From assembly GCA_019912965.1 (NCBI GenBank), contig JAIOHM010000089.1, positions 1 through 64,000 of the forward strand: a stretch of 64,000 nucleotides of DNA, in the 5' to 3' direction. Made by a program: the position numbers and the translations under genes. Of this stretch, positions 18,869 through 27,536 are shown in pieces. Position 1 is the first letter of the stretch. Each line of letters starts with the position of its first letter. This stretch comes from Anaerolineae bacterium (GTDB lineage: Bacteria; Chloroflexota; Anaerolineae; Aggregatilineales; Phototrophicaceae). Below the pieces are notes generated by a model, which was given only the letters and a program-made list of their open reading frames with translations, was not told the DNA's origin and did not search any database.

Positions 18869-18885
18869 TTTGTTTAATAAACAAA
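18869..18885. promoter_or_regulatory. Autoregulatory operator
   Basis: TTTGTTTAATAAACAAA is a perfect 17-base palindrome around a central A. It covers the transcription start and lies just before the ribosome site of the LacI gene, fitting self-repression. Confidence 0.7.
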
Positions 18886-18899
18886 AGGAAGCTGCGACG

Positions 18900-19931
18900 T
18901 TGAATAAAGCGAAACCAACGATGCGCAAGATTGCCGAAGCCGCCAAAGTTTCACTGACGACGGTATGGATGGTGATACATAAAAAACCAGGCATTGCACA
19001 GGAGACGGTCCAACGTGTATGGGCCACGATTGCTGATCTCGATTACGTGGTAAAGCCGACTATCAACGGCAGTCATGGTGAATCGGTTGGACTATTGATC
19101 GAGCAGAATTCCGTGCCCGTGATCAGCGACGTTTTCTATGGTGAAATCATAAGGGGTTTCCAGACTGAGGCGGAGCGCCTAGGCTATCATGTCGTACTGT
19201 CGATGTTCGACCGGGCGAACGGGAATATCCACGTACTCAAGCGAGGGTTTGCCCAGAAAGTGTCCGGGTTTGTCGTCGCCAACGATGGAGACATTACGCC
19301 CCAAATGATCATCCAACTAGAAAGCTTGCGCATCCCCATTGTCCTGGTCGAAAACCACATCGATGAGCAGCGGCTTCCCTGCATCCTAGGGGATAATTTT
19401 ATGGCAGGGTATCAGATCGCCCGCCATCTACTTAAGCTTGGCCATCGCAAGATCGCCCTACTGAGAGGCCCGACGAAGTATAGCAGTCTGGTAGACCGGC
19501 AGCGGGGTTGTATGGCTGCTCTGGCGGAAGCCGGATTACTTATTCCAATAGAATGGATGCCAAAGCCCGTCTCCGGTCATCCCCTCAAAGGATATGTCCA
19601 GATGAGGGAAATCCTGGAACAGGGCGAGTATCCGACAGCGGTGATTGCGATCAGCGACAAAACGGCCTTTGGGGCAATGGAAGCTATCCGTGAGATTGGC
19701 CTGAAAATTCCTGATGATATTGCGATTGCGAGTATCGACAACACACTGGAAAGCGCTTACACGCGCCCACCCCTGACAACAGTCAACATTCCCAAGTATG
19801 AGATGGGCGTACTGGCACTCCAAAAACTTCACCGTCTCATTCGGGACGAAGATACAATCCCGGTTAAGACGATTGTCTACAGCGAGTTGATCGTCCGGGA
19901 GTCGTGCGGGGCTGCCGTTCTGCAATTCTAG
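18900..19931 (+). CDS. LacI-family transcriptional regulator of the arabinoside transporter operon
   Basis: About 343 residues. The N-terminal helix-turn-helix (MRKIAEAAKVSLTTVWMVI) and hinge-like helix are followed by a periplasmic-binding-protein-type sensor domain (SVGLLIEQNS, HVVLSMFD, HLLKLGHRKIALLRGP, AIAISDKTAFGAM, DDIAIASIDN). The likely start is TTG 18900, with AAAGGAAG at good spacing; ATG 18921 would trim the HTH. The longer frame from 18870 would begin inside the operator. It is transcribed away from the transporter operon and almost certainly represses it and itself through the TGTTTA-TAAACA sites. The inducer is unknown; arabinose or an arabinoside is likely. Confidence 0.9.
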   Translation: MNKAKPTMRKIAEAAKVSLTTVWMVIHKKPGIAQETVQRVWATIADLDYVVKPTINGSHGESVGLLIEQNSVPVISDVFYGEIIRGFQTEAERLGYHVVLSMFDRANGNIHVLKRGFAQKVSGFVVANDGDITPQMIIQLESLRIPIVLVENHIDEQRLPCILGDNFMAGYQIARHLLKLGHRKIALLRGPTKYSSLVDRQRGCMAALAEAGLLIPIEWMPKPVSGHPLKGYVQMREILEQGEYPTAVIAISDKTAFGAMEAIREIGLKIPDDIAIASIDNTLESAYTRPPLTTVNIPKYEMGVLALQKLHRLIRDEDTIPVKTIVYSELIVRESCGAAVLQF

Positions 19932-19950
19932 CGATGATTCAACGCAGTAG

Positions 19951-20049
19951 TTCGCAAAGGTGTTAGGCGTATCTGTTGACTACTTCTATGAAGGCACTCT
20001 AGATAAAGATGATCTCGATGAAGCATTACTTGAAATAGACGAGACTTAA
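19951..20049 (+). pseudogene. Relic of an XRE-type regulator C-terminus
   Basis: The 32-codon frame reads FAKVLGVSVDYFYEG then an acidic tail ending LLEIDET and stop. KVLGVSVDYF is the usual end of an XRE helix-turn-helix domain. A stop directly precedes it, so only this fragment survives. Nothing else is seen between the LacI gene and araD. Confidence 0.45.
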
Positions 20050-20226
20050 TCTGACACTCTGAGTACACTGTTGAGGATATGTTGGCAAATACGAGAAATG
20101 AGTAGTGCTTACTGCTTTAGACGCTGAACTATCCACGTAATTCCCCGCAGTTTTTCTTCACCCGCATACCCATCGGCGTGTTAAAATCGTTACGCTATGT
20201 CTCTCATACAACACGGAGTAAAAACC

Positions 20227-20877
20227 ATGCTTTTAGAAGCCCTGCGCGCCGAACTGTGTGCGCTGCACGCCGAACTGCCTGCTAATCATCTGGTTGCCTG
20301 GACAAGCGGCAACATCAGCGCCCGCGATCCCGAAAGCGGTTTGGTGGTCATCAAGCCCAGCGGCATAAAGTTCCGCGACCTGACGCCGGAAAATATGGTG
20401 GTCGTGGATGTGGATGGCAAGCTGGTTGAAGGCGATTTAAAGCCTTCATCGGACACAGCCTCGCACTGCTATATCTACCGCCACATGCCGCAGGTCAACG
20501 GTGTGGTGCATACCCATTCACGCCATGCTACCGCTTTTGCCGCGCTTGGTCGTCCGATTCCTTGCGTCACCACTGCGATGGGTGACGAATTCGGCGGCCC
20601 GATTCCCTGCGGCGGATTTGCCCTCATTGGGGGGGAAGAAATCGGCAAAGTCGTGGTCGAAACCCTGCGCGACAGCCACAGCCCTTCCTGCCTGCTGCAA
20701 AATCACGGTGTATTCGCGGTCGGCCCGAACGCTGATAAAGCTGTGCAAGCTGCCGTGATGACTGAGGACAACGCCGCGATTGTGTGGATCGCCTTGCAGA
20801 TGGGGGAACCGCTGCCGATTGCCCAATCCGACATTGATAAGCTGCACCACCGCTATCAGAACGTATACGGTCAATAA
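20227..20877 (+). CDS. araD: L-ribulose-5-phosphate 4-epimerase (class II aldolase family)
   Basis: About 216 residues. Motifs of the zinc-dependent aldolase/epimerase family are clear: TSGNIS, KPSGIKF, the phosphate-binding SSDT, VVHTHSRHATAFA with two zinc-site histidines, GDEFGGPIPCGGFALIG, LLQNHGVFAVG with a third histidine, and the AraD-like end HHRYQNVYGQ. The enzyme converts L-ribulose-5-P to D-xylulose-5-P in arabinose use, which fits the nearby GH51 gene and transporter; fuculose-phosphate aldolase is less likely. The start is set at ATG 20227, which has an ACGGAG site eight bases upstream; ATG 20197 lacks one. Confidence 0.85.
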   Translation: MLLEALRAELCALHAELPANHLVAWTSGNISARDPESGLVVIKPSGIKFRDLTPENMVVVDVDGKLVEGDLKPSSDTASHCYIYRHMPQVNGVVHTHSRHATAFAALGRPIPCVTTAMGDEFGGPIPCGGFALIGGEEIGKVVVETLRDSHSPSCLLQNHGVFAVGPNADKAVQAAVMTEDNAAIVWIALQMGEPLPIAQSDIDKLHHRYQNVYGQ

Positions 20878-20881
20878 AAAT

Positions 20882-20927
20882 AAGGGAGCAGTTCCATATC
20901 TAGCCTGCGTGAACTGCTCCCTTCTTG
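20882..20927 (+). terminator. Intrinsic terminator after araD
   Basis: AAGGGAGCAGTTC (20882-20894) pairs perfectly with GAACTGCTCCCTT (20911-20923), 13 base pairs, followed by CTTG. Confidence 0.8.
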
Positions 20928-21052
20928 ACTCAATCACATAAAATTAATTCGAAATTCACAAATAGAAACCATTCATTCATGTAATTGCCAGAAAAGTAGT
21001 CCAGGATTTGACCATATATTGAAACAATCCACACTTACGAAGGACTATACAG

Positions 21053-21595
21053 ATGGCTCACTTCCCAATCATCGAATACGACAAGCTGACCGACCCGAAA
21101 GCCAAAGCAGTTTACGACGAAATCAAGGCTGAACTGGGCTTTGGCATTGTGCCCAATCTGTTTAAGTCGATGGCGACCAACACTGCTTTTCTGGAAGCCA
21201 ACTGGAAGCAGTTCAAGGGCACCATTTTGCAGGGCGATCTGCCGCGCACACTGAAAGAAATGGTGGGTGTTGCCATCTCGCAGGCCAACAACAGTCAATA
21301 TGCATTGAAGGTACACCTGCACGGCCTCTCGGCGTTGGGTATGAGCGAAGAAGTGCTGCGGACGCTGCTGGCAAACTTCGAAGCCTGCCCCCTGCCCATC
21401 CGCGAAAAGGCAGTGATTCGTTTTGGATTGCTGGCCGCCACTAAACCCCATGAGATGACGGCAGAAAAATTTGACGAACTGCGGGCGCTCGGCTTGGACG
21501 ACAGCGAAATCTTTGAGATTATCGCCACTGCCAACCTGTTCACCGGGGTCAACCAGTATACGGATGCCATTGCACTGGAAATCGACGCGCTGTGA
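21053..21595 (+). CDS. Carboxymuconolactone decarboxylase/AhpD-like protein lacking the cysteine pair
   Basis: A 180-residue all-helical protein of the AhpD/CMD fold (peroxidase-related subgroup): MVGVAISQANNSQYALKVH, then HLHGLSALGMSEEVLRTLL and EIFEIIATANLFTGVNQYTDA. AhpD members use a Cys-x-x-Cys-x-x-x-His site. Here the aligned stretch NNSQYALKVH keeps His, but both Cys positions are Ser and Ala. Disulfide reductase activity is therefore not expected; the CMD-type or another role remains possible. The next gene starts within its stop codon (GTGA), so it may be co-transcribed with the kinase, response regulator and DinB genes. Confidence 0.75.
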   Translation: MAHFPIIEYDKLTDPKAKAVYDEIKAELGFGIVPNLFKSMATNTAFLEANWKQFKGTILQGDLPRTLKEMVGVAISQANNSQYALKVHLHGLSALGMSEEVLRTLLANFEACPLPIREKAVIRFGLLAATKPHEMTAEKFDELRALGLDDSEIFEIIATANLFTGVNQYTDAIALEIDAL

Positions 21596-22944
21596 TCTTG
21601 AATAAAATGCCCCCTTCATTTTCCGACCCCCTTGCGGAGCAAGACCGCGATCAACTGTTGCAAACGGTACGCCGCCTGCTGACCGAAGCGGATGCGCTTT
21701 CCAGTCGGATTGCAGCCGTCAGCGAGATTGGGATTGCCATCAACCGGACGCTCGACCTCGACGCGATCCTGCGGGTAGTTGGCAAGCAGGCCAAGTGGCT
21801 GCTGGATTTTGACCACCTGAGCGTGTGTCTGCCCATGACTGACAACCCGGCATGGTGTGTCACAACCCTGTTTGGCCCGATAGAAGAGGAACAGGTTGAT
21901 CTGACTCAAAATTCCGGTATTCAACTGGCGTTGCAAGCCGGACAGCCGCAACTCATCCGCAGCGGCTCGACGGGGCATTTTCTGAAGGCGTACCCATCAC
22001 AGATTATTATTCCCCTGATTGGCGATGAAATTGTGCTCGGAACGGTCAACTTTGCTACCCGTAAACCGGAACACTACACGCAGGAAGATATGCGTATCGG
22101 GTATTTGCTGGCGCTGCAACTGGCTTCGGCCATCCGCAACGCCCGTAACTTTGCTGAACTGGAGGCTGCGCGGGACGAACTGCGCCTGCGCGCATCTGAA
22201 CTGGAAGCCCGTAACAAGGAACTGGATGCCTACAGCCACACCATCGCCCACGATCTGAAATCGCCGCTCAATAGCCTGATGCTCAAAAGCGAACTCATCA
22301 AAATGAAGTTTGGTGAGGTGCTTGGCCCGGAAGGCATCAAATTCGTGGATGGCATCAAAGAGGGTGGCTTTCGGATGAACGCTATGATCGACCAGCTTTT
22401 GTGGCTGGCACGCTTGCGGAACGTCCACGAAGCGCTCACTCCGCTGGAAGTCAAACCCGTTGTGCAAATGGCGATAGCCCGTTTCGATAGCTTAATCGCG
22501 GAAGAGAAGATTACGGTTGAGTATGGCGAGACGTTCCCAACCGTGCTGGGACATGCCCAGTGGGTGGAGGAAATTTTCGCCAATCTTATCAGCAACGCCA
22601 TCAAGTATATGGGCAAGGAAAATCACCAACCCCGGATCACCATTCGGGGTCAAGCACAGGGGGAAACTGTGCGTTATGAGGTAGAAGATACAGGTGTTGG
22701 CATCACCCCGGAAGATCAGAAGCGTCTGTTCGAGATGTTCACCCGCCTGCATACCGTCAAGGCCGAAGGGTTAGGCTTGGGCTTATCCATAGTCCAGCGC
22801 ATGGTTGCCAAACAAAATGGTCAAATCGGTGTGACCAGCCAGCCGGGAGCAGGCAGCACATTCTGGTTTACACTTCCCGCAGCACCGCCCACAAGCGAAC
22901 CCGTACCCACATCATCAAATGAACAAGGACAGCCTGTTATATGA
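21592..22944 (+). CDS. Soluble GAF-domain histidine kinase
   Basis: About 450 residues without membrane helices. A GAF sensor (about 45-190) is followed by a short coiled coil, the dimerisation domain with the phospho-His in YSHTIAHDLKSPL (His220), and a HATPase domain with N-box NLISNAIKYMG, G1 DTGVGI, F-box RLFEMFTRLH and G2 GLGLGLSIV. The start is uncertain: GTG 21592 overlaps the previous stop; ATG 21607 is the alternative. The gene ends ATGA into its response regulator. GAF ligand unknown; phytochrome-type cysteines were not seen. Confidence 0.88.
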   Translation: MILNKMPPSFSDPLAEQDRDQLLQTVRRLLTEADALSSRIAAVSEIGIAINRTLDLDAILRVVGKQAKWLLDFDHLSVCLPMTDNPAWCVTTLFGPIEEEQVDLTQNSGIQLALQAGQPQLIRSGSTGHFLKAYPSQIIIPLIGDEIVLGTVNFATRKPEHYTQEDMRIGYLLALQLASAIRNARNFAELEAARDELRLRASELEARNKELDAYSHTIAHDLKSPLNSLMLKSELIKMKFGEVLGPEGIKFVDGIKEGGFRMNAMIDQLLWLARLRNVHEALTPLEVKPVVQMAIARFDSLIAEEKITVEYGETFPTVLGHAQWVEEIFANLISNAIKYMGKENHQPRITIRGQAQGETVRYEVEDTGVGITPEDQKRLFEMFTRLHTVKAEGLGLGLSIVQRMVAKQNGQIGVTSQPGAGSTFWFTLPAAPPTSEPVPTSSNEQGQPVI

Positions 22945-23345
22945 GCGAAAAACCATTTGCACTGGTAGTAGATGATGACGAAGGATTGGCTGATGGATTT
23001 GCGACAGCGCTGGAACTGGTCGGATTCGAGACTGAACAGATTACCGATTCGCGCCTGACCATTGACCGCATGAAATCCAGACTGCCCGCTGTTGTGAGTC
23101 TGGATTTACAAATGCCGTTCCTTACCGGGGCGGAAGTCTTGCGTCTGATTCGCGCCGAACCGCAATTTGCGGATGTGAAAGTGATTCTGGTGACGGCTAA
23201 CGAACGGGCTGCCGAGCGTGAAAATATTGATGGCCTCGCAGACATCATCCTGATTAAGCCCATCACTTTCAGCCAGATCAAGGATTTTGCAACCCGTTTG
23301 ATTTATAATTCAGGTCATCAGGATACAACAGCAAACACTCAATAA
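22941..23345 (+). CDS. Single-domain response regulator
   Basis: A 134-residue receiver domain with acidic pocket DDDE (11-14), phospho-acceptor Asp55 in SLDLQMP, Thr85 in LVTAN and Lys106 in IKP. There is no output domain, so it acts by protein contact or as a phosphorelay step. It overlaps the kinase gene by four bases and ends five bases before dinB. Confidence 0.9.
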   Translation: MSEKPFALVVDDDEGLADGFATALELVGFETEQITDSRLTIDRMKSRLPAVVSLDLQMPFLTGAEVLRLIRAEPQFADVKVILVTANERAAERENIDGLADIILIKPITFSQIKDFATRLIYNSGHQDTTANTQ

Positions 23346-23349
23346 TGTG

Positions 23350-24552
23350 ATGCGTCCCCGCAAAATTCTACATCTCGATCTGGATGCTTTTTTCTGCGCC
23401 GTGGAAGAAGGCCGCGACCCTGCGCTGCGTGGTTTGCCCTTCGCGGTCGGCGGCAAACCTGACCAGCGGGGTGTAGTGGCTTCTTGCTCATATGCCGCGC
23501 GGCGCTTTGGTGTACGTTCCGCCATGCCCATGCCGCAGGCAATACGACACTGCCCCAAACTGGTTATTGTCCCGGCGCATCATGCCGCATATGGAGAAGT
23601 CTCCGGCAAAGTGATGGCACTCTTGCGGGAAATGACCCCTTTCGTTGAACAGATTTCGATTGACGAAGCCTTTCTGGATGTCACCCTGCTGCCGGAAAAT
23701 ATCGAGGTGCTGGCACGGCGGTTGCAGGCCACGATCAATGGTGAATTAGGTTTACCCTGTTCGGTCGGCGCAGCATCCAATAAGCTGGTTGCCAAAATCG
23801 CCAATAATCAAGGGAAGGATCGTAAACTCACCGACCCTAACCGGGCAGAAGCCTCTCCCCCCAATGCTATTCTGATCGTCCCGCCGGGGCAGGAAGCCGC
23901 GTTCCTCGCTCCGTTGCCTGTCCGCGAATTGTGGGGTGTCGGCCCAAAGACAGCCGAACAATTTGCCCGACTCGGCATTCAGACCATAGGCGATCTTGCC
24001 CGCTGGTCGGAAGCCGATCTTGCACGGCGCTTCGGCAAAAATGGCGCGGATTTAGCCCGTCACGCACGCGGAATTGATGATCGCCCGCTGGAAACTGAAG
24101 CTGAAACCAAGTCGGTCAGCAAAGAGACGACCTTCACCCACGATGTAAAAGATGCCGAAACGCTGCATCGGACGCTGCGGGCACTTTCCGATGGTGTTGG
24201 GCGACGTTTACGAAAAGACGGTTTGCAGGGTACAACCATCAAATTAAAACTGCGCTGGTCGGATTTCACCACTTTCACCCGGCAGGTCACACTGCCCCAC
24301 CCCACCCATCATGACAACGAGATTTATGATGCGGCATTAGCCCTGCTGGAAAAAGCATGGCAGAAGGGACGCGCAGTGCGGTTGATCGGCGTGGGCGTCA
24401 GCAGTTTTGAAGGCGGCGCATTCCAGCGTGGCTTGTGGGATGAACCCGTTTCCGAAGAAGACGAACGCCTCGAATCGACCCTCGATAAACTGCGCGACCG
24501 CTTTGGCGAAAGCATCGTCAAACGCGGCAGCGATCTGCTGGGCGAGGAATAA
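23350..24552 (+). CDS. dinB: DNA polymerase IV (Y-family translesion polymerase)
   Basis: A 400-residue polymerase. Palm motifs are LHLDLDAFFCAVEE and ISIDEAFLDVT with the metal-binding acidic residues. The fingers carry SYAARRFGVRSAMPM, the thumb has GAASNKLVAKIA and GVGPKTAEQFARLGIQTIGDLA (helix-hairpin-helix), and the little-finger domain starts near SVSKETTFTHDV. No obvious clamp-binding peptide is seen at the C-terminus. It copies past damaged bases with low fidelity. The start is ATG 23350, five bases after the response regulator stop, so it seems to share the two-component operon. Confidence 0.93.
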   Translation: MRPRKILHLDLDAFFCAVEEGRDPALRGLPFAVGGKPDQRGVVASCSYAARRFGVRSAMPMPQAIRHCPKLVIVPAHHAAYGEVSGKVMALLREMTPFVEQISIDEAFLDVTLLPENIEVLARRLQATINGELGLPCSVGAASNKLVAKIANNQGKDRKLTDPNRAEASPPNAILIVPPGQEAAFLAPLPVRELWGVGPKTAEQFARLGIQTIGDLARWSEADLARRFGKNGADLARHARGIDDRPLETEAETKSVSKETTFTHDVKDAETLHRTLRALSDGVGRRLRKDGLQGTTIKLKLRWSDFTTFTRQVTLPHPTHHDNEIYDAALALLEKAWQKGRAVRLIGVGVSSFEGGAFQRGLWDEPVSEEDERLESTLDKLRDRFGESIVKRGSDLLGEE

Positions 24553-25126
24553 TCTGATAGATAAAAGGTTGTAAATCGTTAATTGGCTATCGATATCTGC
24601 TTGTAAGCCCGGCGCGATTCGATAACGGTTAGGTGATGTGCGACTCGCCCGAACCGTGTTGTTCCGGGCGTGCTGCCGGGATAGATTGGCACGAGCGCAT
24701 CCAGCATATTGATCGAGTCAATCTGGCAACGAAAATCGTGAAAGTAATACTCTATCCTGCGGTTCACAGTCGGACTCATATTGTGGGGTGTGGTTTACCA
24801 GGAAGTCGCTGCGCAGTTGGATAAAGCTGGTTAGCGTCCACGGGGGCAAATGTACACCGTCAATGGGCGGCAGATGCACATGCAGTGTGTAGGCGAAAGT
24901 GTTGTGGGCAGATTACACAGAGTTGCTGGAGGGATTGTCTGAATCAGATCGGGCGCTCTTGCAAGCCCGCTGGGACGCAATAAGGTCAGATGTCTTCTAA
25001 TTCCATAACCCACGTCATTGCCGGGTCATCAATCATTGGCAATGAAATGATGCACAACAGATCAGCACCGCGATTTTAGAGGTGATGAACGCGGCACAAA
25101 TAGGCAAGCTGCTTTCGAGGTAAAGG
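24553..25126. other. Gap with gene relics
   Basis: About 570 bases without an intact gene. On the plus strand, 24893-25000 reads VLWADYTELLEGLSESDRAL and a short tail to a stop, preceded by a stop, which looks like the last third of a lost small gene. On the minus strand, 24579-24779 holds a 66-codon frame with no recognised family. No promoter or terminator could be assigned with confidence. Confidence 0.4.
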
Positions 25127-25498
25127 CTACTCATTCGATTGCATCAAGCGGGAAAACAAGCTGATAATGTCATCAATGCGAACGGGTTTGAGCATCACCA
25201 GATCAGCCTGCGCTTCTGCTTCTTTCGCCCGCATCACATCCGCCGTCATCACCACAATCCTGGTCTGCTTCCACCGGGGATCAGCCCGCATCTGCGCCAG
25301 AATTTCCAGCCCGGAAACGTTGGGCAAGTGTAAGTCCAGCAGCACCATATCGGCTGCCTGACCCTGCAACCGCTCGATTGCAGCCCGCCCATCCTGAATA
25401 ATTTCAGGTATATAGGCTGTTTCAAATTCGATCACTTCGGCGATTCCCTGACTCAGTGAGGAATCATCCTCGATCAACAAGATCACTGGATTAGTCAT
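25127..25498 (-). CDS. Single-domain response regulator
   Basis: A 123-residue receiver domain: acidic pocket EDD (10-12), phospho-acceptor Asp55 in LLDLHLP, Thr85 in VMTAD and Lys104 in LKP. No DNA-binding output. It is the second gene of a kinase-regulator pair, its ATG sharing one base with the kinase stop (TAATG). It resembles the regulator at 22941 in size and lack of output. Confidence 0.9.
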   Translation of the reverse strand: MTNPVILLIEDDSSLSQGIAEVIEFETAYIPEIIQDGRAAIERLQGQAADMVLLDLHLPNVSGLEILAQMRADPRWKQTRIVVMTADVMRAKEAEAQADLVMLKPVRIDDIISLFSRLMQSNE

Positions 25499-27408
25499 TA
25501 TTCGTTTTTGGTAGCCTCCTCTAAGGGTAAGGTAACGGTGAAAGTTGTGCCGATGCCCACTTCACTTTGAACATCAACCCGGCCACCCAACAAAGTGGCG
25601 GATTGTTTGACAATGGACAGCCCAAGCCCCACGCCGCTCATAATCTCGCGAGTCATCGAACCATCTACCTGCCAAAAGGCATTAAAAATTTGCGGTTGAT
25701 CTTCTACGGCAATGCCCCGTCCGGTGTCGGTTACTGCAATCGCCCAGTGTTCAGTATCAGGCCGGAAACAGCGTACATGGATGCTGCCCCGCGCCGTAAA
25801 TTTGATGGCATTGCTGACCAGATTGGACACAATTTGTCCCAACCGTTTTTCATCACCATTCAGGCAGGCTGGCACATCCTCTGCAAGCTCGGTAGTCAGT
25901 CGCAGGTCTTTGTCGTGTGCCAGCGCCGACATCGGGCTAACAATATTATCCAGCAGATCCCGCGGCGCAAATGCAGCTTTCTGCACTTTATAAGTGCCAG
26001 AAGAATGCCTGGCTTCTTCCAATAAGTTGTTGAAGAAGTTGAGTAATTGATTGGCGCTTGTCTGGATATTATCAATCTTTTTGCTCCAACGCTCGTCTAA
26101 TCCGGAATAACGTTGCAGCATATCCGCGCTCAACATGATAACGTTCAGCGGCGTTCGGGCATCGTGGCTGACATTCGCCAGAATCTGGCCTTTGAGTTTA
26201 AACGCCTCTATCGCCTGATCGCGGGCTTGTGCCAATTCCACTTGAACCTGTTCTTTTTCGGCAATTTCCCCCAGCAACTGCACCACTACCTTCGCTAATT
26301 CCTGAGTTCGCATCTGAACATGGTTTTCTAAATCCGCATTGGCCTCGCGCAGTTCATCCTGATACTGCTGAATGGTGACCAGCATCGCCCGCATATTCGC
26401 GCCGAGTAACCCCAGTTCGTCCTTGCCATGAGTCGGCATCGTTATTGAAAGATTATCTGTGCTGGCGCGCACCCGGTCGACCGCACGACTTAAGGCCGAA
26501 AGCCGCGCCAGCACCGTGCGTTCGATCAGCAGCAGCACCACACTCACAAATACCAACCCGGTAATCACCAGAGCCAGCAAAAAGTAGGAAATGCTGACCT
26601 GACCCTGCCCATAAACATCCCGCACCTTATCCACCCGCACCAGCAGCGTCGGGTTACCGTAAATATCCGTTATGGCAGTATATCCGCCCACCGTATCCGA
26701 ATCCAGTGGTTGAACCACAATCGGGTTATCGGTCGAAAGCTGTGTCTTGATCGCCTGAGCATCAGCCGGGAGGGAAGGACTGTCTATCGGCCAAATCTGG
26801 ACAGACAAATGAGTTGTGGCGGCCAGATGGTTAATCATGGATTGATCCAAAAACTGTCCCATGATGATTGTGCCCTGGGTCGGCCCTTGATAGTCACTGG
26901 TTAAAATGGGGCGTGACGTGAACAGCAGGTGACCTTCCTCAAGGTCGAGCAATCCGATAACTTTACTGGTTATGTATGGGAGGTTTAGCAGGCCATCAGG
27001 GGAAAGATGGGTTTGAATATCCGGGGCTACAGGTACAGTTTGTTCGTTTTCCAGATCATACTGTTTGCCATAAACAATCTGGCCTTTGGTGTTTACAAAC
27101 AGCGTCAGGTTCAGCCGTTGGTTGATGTAGAACTGGTCGAGCAAATTGTCATGGATGTAGTCTTCATTTCTGTCTTGAACAAAGGCATAGGTATCATCCC
27201 AACCTGCCCAGTCTCGATTGAAGTTATCCAACTGTGTGGTGATTTCTTTGAAGGCGCTGGTTAGGCGGTTTACATCCTGTTGGAGGCTTTGTGTTTCCAG
27301 TCGGATAAAACCATTGAGCAGGATAGTCTGGGCAAACAGGTACAGGATACCAATTAAGCTCAGGAGTGTAATTCCAATAATGACCAGCGTGCGGCGGCGA
27401 AGTGTCAT
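25498..27408 (-). CDS. Membrane histidine kinase with CHASE4-like sensor and HAMP
   Basis: A 636-residue kinase. TM1 is about residues 8-30. The extracytoplasmic domain (about 40-260) has the CHASE4-like motif NRDWAGWDDTYAFVQDRN. TM2 (about 272-296) leads to a HAMP domain with DELGLLGANM and a coiled coil. The H-box is NVSHDARTPLN (His415) and the HATPase motifs are NLVSNAIKFT, DTGRGI, IFNAFWQVD and GVGLGLSIVK. It probably senses an external small molecule and passes phosphate to the adjacent regulator at 25127. Overlap of one base indicates coupling. Confidence 0.9.
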   Translation of the reverse strand: MTLRRRTLVIIGITLLSLIGILYLFAQTILLNGFIRLETQSLQQDVNRLTSAFKEITTQLDNFNRDWAGWDDTYAFVQDRNEDYIHDNLLDQFYINQRLNLTLFVNTKGQIVYGKQYDLENEQTVPVAPDIQTHLSPDGLLNLPYITSKVIGLLDLEEGHLLFTSRPILTSDYQGPTQGTIIMGQFLDQSMINHLAATTHLSVQIWPIDSPSLPADAQAIKTQLSTDNPIVVQPLDSDTVGGYTAITDIYGNPTLLVRVDKVRDVYGQGQVSISYFLLALVITGLVFVSVVLLLIERTVLARLSALSRAVDRVRASTDNLSITMPTHGKDELGLLGANMRAMLVTIQQYQDELREANADLENHVQMRTQELAKVVVQLLGEIAEKEQVQVELAQARDQAIEAFKLKGQILANVSHDARTPLNVIMLSADMLQRYSGLDERWSKKIDNIQTSANQLLNFFNNLLEEARHSSGTYKVQKAAFAPRDLLDNIVSPMSALAHDKDLRLTTELAEDVPACLNGDEKRLGQIVSNLVSNAIKFTARGSIHVRCFRPDTEHWAIAVTDTGRGIAVEDQPQIFNAFWQVDGSMTREIMSGVGLGLSIVKQSATLLGGRVDVQSEVGIGTTFTVTLPLEEATKNE

Positions 27409-27536
27409 TGCAGTTTTGTAGCGGCCTCAAATCATTAAGGAGAATCACCTTTCATTACAAGTATAACACGCACATCTTTGGGATGGGACGCAGCAATTTG
27501 TGAATTATTAATATAATTCAGGTTTGTGTCGTGAAA

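Larger units (their letters stand above)
18446..18899. other. Divergent regulatory region between transporter operon and LacI gene
   Basis: About 450 AT-rich bases without a gene. Operator-like sites occur at 18719-18753 and 18869-18885 and a good promoter for the regulator at 18836-18864. The promoter of the transporter operon on the minus strand is not clear. Small frames here look accidental. Confidence 0.6.

Noticed and set aside
24579..24779. A 66-codon frame on the minus strand with a His/Tyr-rich start
   Set aside because: No family or ribosome site recognised; at most a relic, mentioned with the gap entry.
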